DNA of 64,000 bases. Source: Armatimonadota bacterium. GTDB taxonomy: Bacteria > Armatimonadota > Fimbriimonadia > Fimbriimonadales > Fimbriimonadaceae. The stretch covers positions 124,001 to 188,000 of the forward strand of contig JAEURN010000003.1 in the NCBI GenBank assembly GCA_016789105.1. The letters run 5' to 3'. Below, one piece after another: positions 50,885-60,600 of the stretch; position 1 is the first letter of the stretch, and every line of letters starts with the position of its first letter. The notes below the pieces were generated by a model. That model saw only the letters and a list, made by a program, of their open reading frames with translations, was not told the origin of the DNA and searched no databases. The translations under genes and the position numbers were made by a program.

Positions 50885-53800
50885 TTACTCCTCGTCCAGC
50901 GTTGCCGGTTCGTCGTCTTGAGCGGCCAGGTCGGCCAGGCTCATGCCGCCGAACACGTCGCCGTCGTTGGCCAGTTCCCCTTCCTCGGCTTCGACCAAGG
51001 CGGTGAGGGACTGTTGCGCCCAACTCGGCTGCGAGCGGTCGACGTCCACAGCGAGTTCGCGGTGCGCTTTCACGCCCGTCCCCGCCGGAATCAGCCGGCC
51101 GATGATGACGTTTTCCTTGAGCCCAAGCAGCGGGTCGTTTTTGCCCCGGACTGCGGCTTCTGTCAGAACTCGAGTCGTTTTTTGGAACGACGCCGCCGAA
51201 AGGTAGCTTTCGGTGGCCAGCGACGCCTCGGTGATTCCAAGCAGGATCCAGTTCGCGGTTGCCTCACGCGGGTCGCGCTCGAACTCTTCCCCGGTTTCCG
51301 GATTCACTTCCTTGATCTTTTTGCCTTCGGCGATCCGTTGGCGCACCCGCTCGTTTTCGCGGTTGAACCGGTTGCGGTCGACGATTTGGCCCGGCAGGAA
51401 CGGTGTGTTCCCCGGATCCTTGATCTGCCGCTTGCGGAGCATTTGCCGGACAATGACTTCCAGGTGTTTGTCGTTGATGTCGACACCCTGATCCTTGTAA
51501 ACGCTTTGCAAGTTCTCGATGAAGTATTCGTGGACGGCTTTGGGGCCGGCGAGTTCCAACACCTCGTGGGGATCCAGAGGCCCTTCCGTCAGCGGGTCAC
51601 CTTTGATGATCCGCTGCCCTTTGTCCACCGGCAGGTTCCCCAGAGGCGGGACGAGAACCGGGAACAGGACATTGACCTGCCCGACTTCGTGCTTGCGCAA
51701 GGTGTGCACGGCTTGGGTGCTCAGCTTTTGGCCGATCAAGCGTTCCACCGGGGCGGGGACTTTGTCGCCCCAATCCTGGTCGTCGCTGATGTAGGCATCT
51801 TTGAGCGGCACGGCATCGACCCGGGCCGACACAACCACCCACCGGCCAAAGCTCGACCGCTGGATCTCTTTCACCACGCCGGAGACCGGGCAGATGATCG
51901 CCTTGCCCCGCGGTTGCTTCCGGGCCTCGAAGATTTCCTCGACCCGGACGATCCCGCTGGATTCCCCAGTCCAAGAATAGAAGAACGTCTTCCGGCTGCG
52001 TTCCCAAAGCTTCCGGCTGTCGCCTTCCATCTTTTCCTGGGCTTTCTTGCTGGTTTTCTCCGTCTTCTTCCCGTCGACGATGCTCACAAAGTTCTTGGGG
52101 TCGGCAAAAAGGCCCTTGATGGTGTCTTCTTGGCTCTCCAAAAGTTTGGTGGGGTCGAATTCCTTGGCGCTGGTCTGCGTCGCGGATTGGAAGTCTTCTT
52201 GGAACTGGCGGATGAACTTTCCGGTCTTGTACTGGCTGGTGATAGCGATCGACTTGGATCCCGCAACCCCACCCGTGTGGAACGTCCGCATGGTGAGCTG
52301 CGTCCCCGGTTCGCCGATCGATTGCGCGGCAATGATCCCGACGGCAACCCCGGTTTCGACAACCTTTTTGGTGGAAAGATCCACGCCATAGCACTTGGCG
52401 CACATTCCGACATCCATGGCGCAGGTGATCGGCGAGCGAACCTTGGCCCCCAATCGGCCGTGCTCATCGAATTCGAACCCGGCGGAAATGTACTTGGCAT
52501 CAATCTTCTCCCGGGCCGATTCGTCCAGGCCTTCGATCTCATCGTAGTAGGTAGCCTCGACTTTGGCCAACCGGCCCTCAATGGAATGCGTGATGAGTTC
52601 GCCCACCGACATGATGCGCTCCCCGGTGGCAGGGTCGTCGATGTCGGATTGGCTCATGCGCCCAAAGGCGCGCTCTCCCATGGTTTCAAGGACTTTGCCA
52701 TCCACGGTCAAACGGAAGGCCAAGATGCCGTCCATCGTCTCGCAATCGTCGGTCCGGATGATGACGTCTTGGGCAACGTCGACCAACCGCCGCGTGAGGT
52801 AACCCGCGTCCGCCGTCCGCAGAGCGGTGTCGGCCAAACCTTTTCGGGCCCCGTGGGTCGTGACGAAGAATTCCAACATCGAGAGGCCCTTTTGGAACGA
52901 GTTTTTGACCGGGAGCTCGTAGATAACCTCGTTGAACTGGTTGAACATCAACCCGCGCATCCCAGATAGCTGGGCGAGCTGCTTAATGGAACCCCGCGCC
53001 CCGCTGACCGTGATGATGGAAAGCGGGTTTTCTTGGTGCATGTTCGCAACAATGGCGTTTCCGATCTCGTCGTAGGTGCCCGTCCAAAGCCGGATAAGGT
53101 TTTCTTGCATCTCACGGAATGAGATCAGGCCGCGCCGGTAGTTTTCAAGGACTTTGTTGGCCTTGGTGTCGGCTTCGTCCAGCATTTCCTCGCGGCGTTT
53201 GGGCGGGTCCATGTCCGTGAGGGCAATGGAGATGCCGTACTTGGTCGCATTCCAGAACCCGAGCGCCTTGATGTCATCCAAGAACCGGATGGTGGCTTCG
53301 GCCCCGACCGAGTTGTAAACGCTGACGATGGACGTCGGGATTGCCCGCTTGCCCATTTCCTCGCTCAGGTACTTCTCGCTGTACCTCAGAGGGTACGGCA
53401 GCACTTGGTTGAAGATCAGGCGGCCGGGAGTGGTCACCACAATCCGCGATTCGAACTTCTGCTCCAGCGGTTCCAGCGTCCGCACTTCTTCGCCCAATTC
53501 GTTTTCCGATGTGACGAACTTGTACTCTTGGCCAGTGGACGGATCGCGGTAATCAATCTCGGAATCCGGGCTGAAAACCGGGATGTGCAACCGCACGCGC
53601 ACCAATCCGTTGAGGTGGACAGCACCTTGGTGAGTCCCGGGGGCGTTCAACAGGTACTGGATCTCTTCCGGTGACCCGTAAACTGGCGGTGCCGGGTTGT
53701 TTTCCGGATCCTTTTCATGCGCTGCCATTTGCGCGTGAAACTCTTCGGCCATGCGCTTGTTGGTGAACGTGAGAGCATAGAGTCCGAGGACCGGGTCTTG

Positions 53801-55564
53801 AACCGGCGTCATGACCGGTTTGCCGTCCGCCGGTGAGAACAGGTTTTGCGTGCTCAGCATCAAAACCCGCGCCTCGGCTTGGGCTTGCAGGCTCAACGGA
53901 ACGTGCACGGCCATTTGGTCGCCGTCAAAGTCGGCGTTGTAAGCATGGCAAACAAGGGGGTGCAACTGAATCGCTTTGCCTTCAACCAAAATCGGCTCAA
54001 ACGCTTGGATCCCGAGCCGGTGGAGCGTCGGGGCGCGGTTGAGCAGCACCGGATGCTCTTTGATCACGTCTTCCAAACCGTCCCAAACCGCTGGATGCAT
54101 TCTTTCGATCATCCGTTTGGCCGTTTTGATGTTCTGGGTGACCTTGCGCTCTACCAGAACCTTCATCACGAACGGTTTGAACAGTTCAAGGGCCATTTCC
54201 TTAGGAAGCCCGCATTGGTGCAGTTTTAGGTGAGGCCCGACGACGATAACCGAGCGGCCAGAGTAGTCGACGCGCTTTCCGAGCAGGTTCTTCCGGAACC
54301 GCCCTTCCTTCCCTTTTAGCATGTCGCTCAACGATTTGAGCGGGCGTTGGTTGGATCCAACGACGGGCCGGGAGCGCCGGCCGTTGTCGATCAACGCATC
54401 GACTGATTCTTGCAAGAGCCGCTTTTCGTGGTTGATAATCGACTCGGGTGCCTGGATCTCGATGATCCGCTTGAGCCGGTTGTTGCGGTTGATGATCCGC
54501 CGGTACAAATCGTTGAGGTCGCTGGTGGCAAAACGGCCTCCATCCAACTGGACCATCGGCCGCAGTTCAGGGGAAATTACCGGGACAACTTCCAGCACCA
54601 TCCAATCGCAACGGGATCGGCTGCTGGCCAGCGCTTCGGCGAGTTCAAGCCGTTTGATGGCCCGAAGGCGGCGGGCGCTTGTGGTTTCCCGGACTTCGCG
54701 ACGGAGATCCTTGATCTGCTGTTCAACATCAACCCGGCGCAGCAGCTCTTTGCAAGCATCTGCCCCGATGTTGGCCCGGACAAGCTCGCTCAAGTCGCGC
54801 TTCATCCTCCGGCCGACGGAATCAAGCATCTTGCTGATTGCCCGCCACTTGTCCTCTTCGATAAGTTGGTAAACCTCGAGTTGGCCCAAAAGTGAAGCCG
54901 CGATGTCCAGGTCTTTCAACCGCTCGTCGGCATCCCGGTATTCGGCGCGGATCCGGTCGTAGTTCGCCTTAATCCGGTCCTTGACATAGCTCTCGTCAAA
55001 ATATTCGTCCGGATTGTTGGCCATCTCGGTGGCCAAGCGCTCCAGCGATTCCATTTCCAAATCGCGCATCTGATCTTGGATGGCGATCTTTTCCTTTTCG
55101 ACGTTGTCGAGGATGGTCGGCAACAGCTCGTTGATCTTCTCTTGTTCCAGGTCAATGATGATGAAGCTGGCGAAGTAGATCACTTTTTCCAGCTGCCGAG
55201 GGCTGACATCCAAGATCAGGGCAAGGGGGCTGGGCACACCCTTCAAATACCAAATGTGGCAAACCGGGGCGGCCAACTCGACGTGGCCCATGCGCTCGCG
55301 GCGCACCTTGCTCCGGGTGACTTCAACCCCGCAGCGTTCGCAGATGATGCCCTTGTACTTGATTTTCTTGTACCGGCCGCAAGCACACTCGTAATCCTTG
55401 ACGGGGCCGAAAATCTTTTCGCAGAACAAGCCGTCCCGTTCCGGTTTGAATGTGCGGTAGTTGATGGTTTCCGGTTTCTTGACTTCTCCGTGGGACCAGC
55501 TTCGGATGTCTTCCGGGGAGGCGATGCCGATACGGATCTTGTCGAACAGGTTGGTATCTGCCAT
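50885..55564 (-). CDS. rpoC: RNA polymerase subunit beta-prime
   Basis: Largest catalytic subunit of RNA polymerase. The 1559-residue protein has the N-terminal zinc finger (CACGRYKKIKYKGIICERCG), AYNADFDGDQMAVHVPLS, which holds the three catalytic Asp, the second zinc site (CAMDVGMCAKCYGVD) and GIIAAQSIGEPGTQLTMRTF. The long insertion with basic and Glu-rich stretches after about residue 1120 makes it longer than E. coli RpoC (1407). Its own extended -10 promoter is 100 nt upstream, and it is separated from rpoB by cysK and pnuC. Confidence 0.98.
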   Translation of the reverse strand: MADTNLFDKIRIGIASPEDIRSWSHGEVKKPETINYRTFKPERDGLFCEKIFGPVKDYECACGRYKKIKYKGIICERCGVEVTRSKVRRERMGHVELAAPVCHIWYLKGVPSPLALILDVSPRQLEKVIYFASFIIIDLEQEKINELLPTILDNVEKEKIAIQDQMRDLEMESLERLATEMANNPDEYFDESYVKDRIKANYDRIRAEYRDADERLKDLDIAASLLGQLEVYQLIEEDKWRAISKMLDSVGRRMKRDLSELVRANIGADACKELLRRVDVEQQIKDLRREVRETTSARRLRAIKRLELAEALASSRSRCDWMVLEVVPVISPELRPMVQLDGGRFATSDLNDLYRRIINRNNRLKRIIEIQAPESIINHEKRLLQESVDALIDNGRRSRPVVGSNQRPLKSLSDMLKGKEGRFRKNLLGKRVDYSGRSVIVVGPHLKLHQCGLPKEMALELFKPFVMKVLVERKVTQNIKTAKRMIERMHPAVWDGLEDVIKEHPVLLNRAPTLHRLGIQAFEPILVEGKAIQLHPLVCHAYNADFDGDQMAVHVPLSLQAQAEARVLMLSTQNLFSPADGKPVMTPVQDPVLGLYALTFTNKRMAEEFHAQMAAHEKDPENNPAPPVYGSPEEIQYLLNAPGTHQGAVHLNGLVRVRLHIPVFSPDSEIDYRDPSTGQEYKFVTSENELGEEVRTLEPLEQKFESRIVVTTPGRLIFNQVLPYPLRYSEKYLSEEMGKRAIPTSIVSVYNSVGAEATIRFLDDIKALGFWNATKYGISIALTDMDPPKRREEMLDEADTKANKVLENYRRGLISFREMQENLIRLWTGTYDEIGNAIVANMHQENPLSIITVSGARGSIKQLAQLSGMRGLMFNQFNEVIYELPVKNSFQKGLSMLEFFVTTHGARKGLADTALRTADAGYLTRRLVDVAQDVIIRTDDCETMDGILAFRLTVDGKVLETMGERAFGRMSQSDIDDPATGERIMSVGELITHSIEGRLAKVEATYYDEIEGLDESAREKIDAKYISAGFEFDEHGRLGAKVRSPITCAMDVGMCAKCYGVDLSTKKVVETGVAVGIIAAQSIGEPGTQLTMRTFHTGGVAGSKSIAITSQYKTGKFIRQFQEDFQSATQTSAKEFDPTKLLESQEDTIKGLFADPKNFVSIVDGKKTEKTSKKAQEKMEGDSRKLWERSRKTFFYSWTGESSGIVRVEEIFEARKQPRGKAIICPVSGVVKEIQRSSFGRWVVVSARVDAVPLKDAYISDDQDWGDKVPAPVERLIGQKLSTQAVHTLRKHEVGQVNVLFPVLVPPLGNLPVDKGQRIIKGDPLTEGPLDPHEVLELAGPKAVHEYFIENLQSVYKDQGVDINDKHLEVIVRQMLRKRQIKDPGNTPFLPGQIVDRNRFNRENERVRQRIAEGKKIKEVNPETGEEFERDPREATANWILLGITEASLATESYLSAASFQKTTRVLTEAAVRGKNDPLLGLKENVIIGRLIPAGTGVKAHRELAVDVDRSQPSWAQQSLTALVEAEEGELANDGDVFGGMSLADLAAQDDEPATLDEE

Positions 55565-55670
55565 GGGCTTCGGTGGTTCGCCTTAACGCCAAAAAACCGC
55601 ACGTCCCACTGCCTTTTTGGGGTCTAGAACAAAAGGGCGGACGCGTCGGTTGGGTTCAGAGCGATCTACA

Positions 55671-55679
55671 AGTATAGCA
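55671..55679 (-). promoter_or_regulatory. Extended -10 promoter of rpoC (candidate)
   Basis: On the minus strand TGCTATACT gives TATACT (55671-55676) preceded by an extended -10 TG. No TTGACA-like -35 is seen at normal spacing. A start near 55664 gives a leader of about 100 nt before rpoC. Confidence 0.55.
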
Positions 55680-55782
55680 AGGAACCCAGTACCGCCCCGG
55701 GGCATCTTTGGACAAAAAATTACAGATTGCCCAAAAGTCCCGGTTTGAATCCAGCATCCGACTTCCGTTGTAAGTGGACACC

Positions 55783-56706
55783 TTAAGGAACTCTGTCCGG
55801 GAACAGTCCTTCTACGCTCAAATACCGCTCGCCCGTATCGTAGTTGAACGTCAAAACCCGCTTCCCTTCCAACTCCGGAAGCAACTGAGAGATGGCGGCC
55901 AGATTCGCCCCCGTCGATACGCCCGCCCAAATCCCCTCCTCCCGGGCGCAACGGCGGGTCATCTCATAGGCGTCTTCCTCATCAACTGAAACAACTCGGT
56001 TCACTGCCGACGGATCGTAGACAGAAGGGACAAACCCAGCCCCGATCCCCAAAATCCGGTGCGGGTTTGCCGGGCCGCCGGTCAAAACGGGCGAGACCGA
56101 TGGCTCAACCGCGATAACCTCGAGATTGGGCCACGTCTCCTTGAGCGCGAGGGCGGTTCCGCAACAATGGCCGCCCGTACCGACCCCAGCCACCATCACA
56201 TCGAGCCCTTCCGGAAAATCCCCCAAAATCTCCATGGCGGTCGAATCGCTGTGCGCCAACAAGTTCGCTGGGTCGTCGAACTGTTGGGCCAACCACGCAC
56301 CAGGGATTTCCGCCGCCAACTCCGACGCCCGATGGACCGCTTCCCCCAACCAGCCTTCATGAGAAGTCAAAACGATCTCCGCTCCATAAGACCACAAGGC
56401 GCGGCGGCGCTCCAGGCTCATCGAAACCGGCATTGCCACAATCAGCCGATAACCCTTCACGGCACAGACCAGCGCCAAACCAATGGCCGCATTGCCGCTG
56501 CTGGGCACAATAACCGTCCCGCCCGGCTGTAGGTCGCCGCGCTCTTCGGCGGCCTCGACCATCGCAAGGGCGGCTCGGTCTTTCAGACTCCCGCCCGGAT
56601 TTGCCGACTCCAATTTGATCCAGATCTGATGGTCTGACCCAAACATCCGGTTTAACCGGATATGCGGCGTCCCGCCGATCGCATCCAACACACTTTCGCA
56701 TCGCAT
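55783..56706 (-). CDS. cysK: Cysteine synthase-type PLP enzyme
   Basis: Makes cysteine from O-acetylserine and sulphide, or belongs to the closely related cystathionine-beta-synthase-like group. Seen are GGTPHIRLNRMF, NPGGSLKDRAAL (PLP Lys, 42 from this start), VPSSGNAAIGLALV (usually TSGNTGIG), VAGVGTGGHCCG (usually GTGGTITG) and YDTGERYLS at the end. The altered loops leave some doubt on substrate. The ATG at 56706 is preferred because a -10-like CAAAGT ends 6 nt upstream; a GTG at 56730 is in frame. It lies between rpoB and rpoC. Confidence 0.82.
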   Translation of the reverse strand: MRCESVLDAIGGTPHIRLNRMFGSDHQIWIKLESANPGGSLKDRAALAMVEAAEERGDLQPGGTVIVPSSGNAAIGLALVCAVKGYRLIVAMPVSMSLERRRALWSYGAEIVLTSHEGWLGEAVHRASELAAEIPGAWLAQQFDDPANLLAHSDSTAMEILGDFPEGLDVMVAGVGTGGHCCGTALALKETWPNLEVIAVEPSVSPVLTGGPANPHRILGIGAGFVPSVYDPSAVNRVVSVDEEDAYEMTRRCAREEGIWAGVSTGANLAAISQLLPELEGKRVLTFNYDTGERYLSVEGLFPDRVP

Positions 56707-56712
56707 CGCCAG

Positions 56713-56743
56713 ACTTTGCCCTGTTGCCACCGCCCTGTGTCAA
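56713..56743 (-). promoter_or_regulatory. Promoter of cysK, leaderless type
   Basis: TTGACA (56738-56743) and CAAAGT (56713-56718) with a 19-nt spacer lie directly before the ATG at 56706, leaving 6 nt. The -35 is perfect and the -10 is a weak TANNNT-like match. Confidence 0.4.
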
Positions 56744-56828
56744 CCGAATATTGGACACGGCAGTTGATTCCCCGGCCCAGGGCGGCCCTGGACCCAACAC
56801 TATCCGCATCTGGGTAAAACTGCATCCG

Positions 56829-57530
56829 ATGACGGCGCGGCAGATGTGGATTTCGCTAGGGTTGGCCGCTCTCGCCACCCTGGTCTGCATCCTCGCCCAA
56901 GGCATCCCCAACCTGGCAACCGGGAAGCCGATTCTCTGGTTTCCGCAGGATCTTTACTCGCAAGTCGAACTAATTGGGTTTGTCACCGGAGTGGTCGGCG
57001 TCTACTTGATGGTCGTCGAATCTACTTGGAACTATCCCGTCGGTTTGATCTGGGCGGTCGGCTATGGGTGGTACTTCTTTCAAATGCGGCACTTTGGCGA
57101 GGCAACCACGATGCTCATCAGCGCGGGCTACCTGGTCGACGGCTGGATCAAATGGAGCCGGGGCACGACCGCCGACGAATTGCCCGTCACGCTTTTGAAG
57201 AAGCACCATTGGGTGGTCATCGGCATCACCCTGGCCATCGTTATTCCTCTGTTGATCTGCCTGCTGACAGAAGTCCACGGAGCCTACGTGTATTGGGATG
57301 CCACCACCACCGCCCTCAGCTTGACGGCGCAGTATTTGACCAACCGCAAGGTATTCCAATCGTGGTTCTTCTGGATCTTCGCCAACATCGTCATCATCCC
57401 CGTTTTTATTTACCGGGGCTGGTATCCGACGGCGGTTTTGTATTCGATTTTCACGGTGATGGCGTTTGTGGGCATCCGGGAATGGCGGCGGTCCCTCGTC
57501 GGCCAGCCCACAATGTCCCCCGGGGCCTGA
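56829..57530 (+). CDS. pnuC: PnuC family vitamin transporter
   Basis: A 233-residue membrane protein of the PnuC family, which moves nicotinamide riboside or other ribosides by facilitated diffusion. It has about seven membrane helices (ISLGLAALATLVCILAQGIP; GVVGVYLMVVESTWNYPVGL; WVVIGITLAIVIPLLICLL). YPVGLIWAVGYGWYFFQM and QYLTNRKVFQSWFFWIFANI are the substrate-site signatures. It is on the opposite strand to rpoB and rpoC, so it breaks their usual cluster. No riboswitch is visible before it. Thiamine (PnuT) specificity is possible. Confidence 0.85.
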   Translation: MTARQMWISLGLAALATLVCILAQGIPNLATGKPILWFPQDLYSQVELIGFVTGVVGVYLMVVESTWNYPVGLIWAVGYGWYFFQMRHFGEATTMLISAGYLVDGWIKWSRGTTADELPVTLLKKHHWVVIGITLAIVIPLLICLLTEVHGAYVYWDATTTALSLTAQYLTNRKVFQSWFFWIFANIVIIPVFIYRGWYPTAVLYSIFTVMAFVGIREWRRSLVGQPTMSPGA

Positions 57531-57565
57531 GCCCGGTTTTTCGGCATCGCCGGTCGACAAATAAA

Positions 57566-57594
57566 GTGGGCCGACCCGTAACAGGTCGGCCCAC
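57566..57594 (-). terminator. rpoB terminator (bidirectional with pnuC)
   Basis: GTGGGCCGACC (57566-57576) pairs perfectly with GGTCGGCCCAC (57584-57594) around 7 nt. On the minus strand it is followed by TTTATTTG, 19 nt after the rpoB stop. It probably ends both convergent transcripts. Confidence 0.75.
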
Positions 57595-57612
57595 AATTGG
57601 TTCCGGAACCCC

Positions 57613-60600
57613 CTAGTTGAAGAACCCGACGGAGCGGGCCAGCCGCACGTCGTCGTTGCCGGTGAGTTCGTCCAGATCCTTGAGCGAGAGTTCCTTGTTG
57701 TTCTTATCCTCAACTGCGACCTTGAGACACAAGGAGCGCAGTTCGTTCACGAGGATCTTGAACGATTCGGGGATGCCCGGTTCTTGGATCGTTTCGCCTT
57801 TCACGATCAGCTCGTATGCCTTGACCCGGCCCATCACGTCGTCCGACTTGATGGTGAGCAGTTCTTGCAGGGTGTAGGCCGCTCCGTAGGCTTCCAAAGC
57901 CCAGACTTCCATTTCCCCAAACCGTTGACCACCGAATTGGGCTTTACCCCCAAGCGGCTGCTGGGTGACCAGCGAGTACGGGCCGATGGAACGGGCGTGG
58001 ATTTTTTCGTCCGCCAAGTGCTCCAGTTTGAGCATATAGATGCACCCGACCGTGATTGGGTTCGGGAGCTCGTCGCCGGTCAGGCCGTCGCGGACGATGG
58101 ACTTGCACGATTTGGGATCCAAACCGGCGCGCCGGAACACATTCTTTTGGATGTTCTCCAAAATCCCTTGGTAGACCTTGTCATCGGCTTTGAACGGTTT
58201 GCCCGGAACTTCGATGACTTCTTCGGGTTCAAAATTCTCGGCATCAACCGCCAAAAGCTCATCAACCGATTTGGTGGATGGGGCGGCCACGATGCGGCTG
58301 ACCCGCTCCAAACTTTCCTGGTCGAGGGACCGGAGTTTGGCTTCCACGAGCGCGGTCATTTCTTCCAAGCCGGCATCGTCGGCAAACTTGATCCCCAAAA
58401 GGAGTTCGCCGTTGACATAAGCGCGCAACGACTTCGTGCGCAGGTGCTCGGCCAACCGCTTCATCTCTTCCAGGATCTCGTGTTCGGTGGCCCCTTCGAA
58501 CGCCGGGCACTCATACCGGGTGTCCAGGTGGTAGCCAACATAACCGAGGTGGGTTTCCAAAATCTGCCCGATGTTCATGCGGCTGGGAACCCCAAGCGGG
58601 TTGAGGATGATGTCCACCGGCGAACCGTCGGCGAGCATCGGCATGTCTTCAACCGGGAGGATGCGCGAAATGACACCTTTGTTGCCGTGGCGACCGGCCA
58701 TTTTGTCGCCGACCATGATCTTGCGCTTTTGGGCAACATAGACCTGGACGGTCATGTTTGTCCCTGCCGGCAATTCGTCGCCAGGGATTTGCAGCAGCGG
58801 TTCTTCCGTCCGGTCACAAACCAGCCGGTCGCGCTTCTTGCTCTCCTTGTAGACGTAGTTGATGGTCGGGCTCAGATATTTGAACCGGCTGAAAACCTTG
58901 ACGTCGATAACGGTGCCTTTCTCACCGTGGGGCAAGGTCAGTGAGACGTCGCGGGTCTCTTCAGCTTTTTTACCAAAGATCGCGATAATCAGCCGCTCTT
59001 CGGCCGTCATCTCGGTTTGGCCTTTAGGGGCAACCTTGCCAACCAAGAGGTCTTCTGGTCGGACTTCGGCACCGATCCGGATGATCCCGTTCTCGTCGAG
59101 GTCGCGCAAGGCGTCCTCGCCGACATTCGGGATGTCGCGGGTGATTTCCTCCGGCCCGAGTTTGGTGTCCACGGCCTCTGATTCATGCCGCTCGATGTGG
59201 ATGGACGTGTAGATGTCGTCCTTCACCAAGCGCTCGCTCAAGAGGATGGCGTCTTCGTAGTTGTAGCCGCCCCAAGGCATGAAGGCGACAATGAGGTTTT
59301 TGCCCAAGGCCAGCCGTCCTTGGTCGGTGTTGGCCCCGTCGGCCAGGGCGTCGCCTTTGAGCACCGTTTGACCCGGGAACACGATGGGCCGGTGGGTGAA
59401 ACAGGTCGATTTGTTGCTCTGGAACATGTGGAGCAACTCATAACGGTCGGTTTCGCCTTCGGGCGTTTGGATCGTGATGAGCTTGCTTGTGACCCCGGTC
59501 ACGACACCGGAGCGGCGGGCGATCACGCTGGCGCCGCTGTCGATTGCGGCCCGCTTTTCATGGCCGGTTCCGACGATCGGGGCGTCGCTGCGCAAAGTCG
59601 GCACCGCTTGGCGTTGCATGTTCGCACCCATCAGGGCGCGGTTTGCGTCGTCGTTCTCCAGGAACGGGATCAAGCTGGTGGCCACCGAGATGATCTGCAC
59701 CGGGCTCACGTCCATCAGGTCGACGCTGGTCGGGGGGACGCTGGGGTAGCTCGCGCCGCCGAACTGCTTGTCTCCACCCGGGCACCGCACAACAACCCGG
59801 TCGCCCAGGATTTGGCCATTCTCGTCCAGGGCGGTGTCGGCCGGGGCGATTCGCAAGTGGAAGTCTTCCTGGGCCGTTAGGTAAACGACTTCGTCAGTCA
59901 CCCGCCCATCCACGACTTTCCGGTATGGCGTGCTGATGAACCCGAATTCGTCGATGCGCCCGTGGGTCGTCAACTGGCTGATCAGCCCGATGTTCGGACC
60001 TTCCGGGGTTTCAATCGGGCAAATGCGTCCGTAGTGGCTCCGGTGGACATCGCGGACTTCCAACTTGGCGCTGTTGCGCTGCAAACCGCCCGGGCCAAGG
60101 CTGGAAAGCCGGCGCTTGTTGGTCAGTTCACTCAGCGGATTGGTTTGATCCATGAACGTTGAAAGCTGGTTGCTACTAAAGAAGCTCTTGATGCTTGCGC
60201 TGACCGGCTTGACGGAAAGGATGATCGAGGGCAACAAGTTTTCCTGGTCGGCCGAGGTCATCCGCTCGCGGGCGACCTTCTCCATCCGCACAAAACCGAG
60301 CCGGAGCTGGCTTGCCAGCAGTTCCCCGACGCTGCGAACCCGCTTGTTGCGCAGATCGTCGATGTCGTCGTGGTCCGCCTCTTTCTTGAGGTACGGCTCC
60401 ATTTCGATCAGCGTCCGAGCCAAATCATCGCTCGTCAAATTCCGCGTGTTCCGCTCGACATCCAATTTCAACCGGTTGTTCAGGAACCGGCGACCCACCT
60501 TGCCCAAATCGTACCGGCGGCGGTCGAAGAATAGGCTGAAGACCAGCTGTTTGGCCGCATCGTCGTTTGCCGCTTCGCCCGGGCGCATCCGCTTGTAGAT

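Noticed and set aside
50870-52969. A 699-codon plus-strand open frame antisense to rpoC
   Set aside because: It lies wholly within rpoC and its terminator, and its product has no recognisable motif; high GC makes long antisense frames common.
57784-58944. A 386-codon plus-strand frame opposite rpoB
   Set aside because: It is a shadow of a conserved coding region with no own start signal or family motif.
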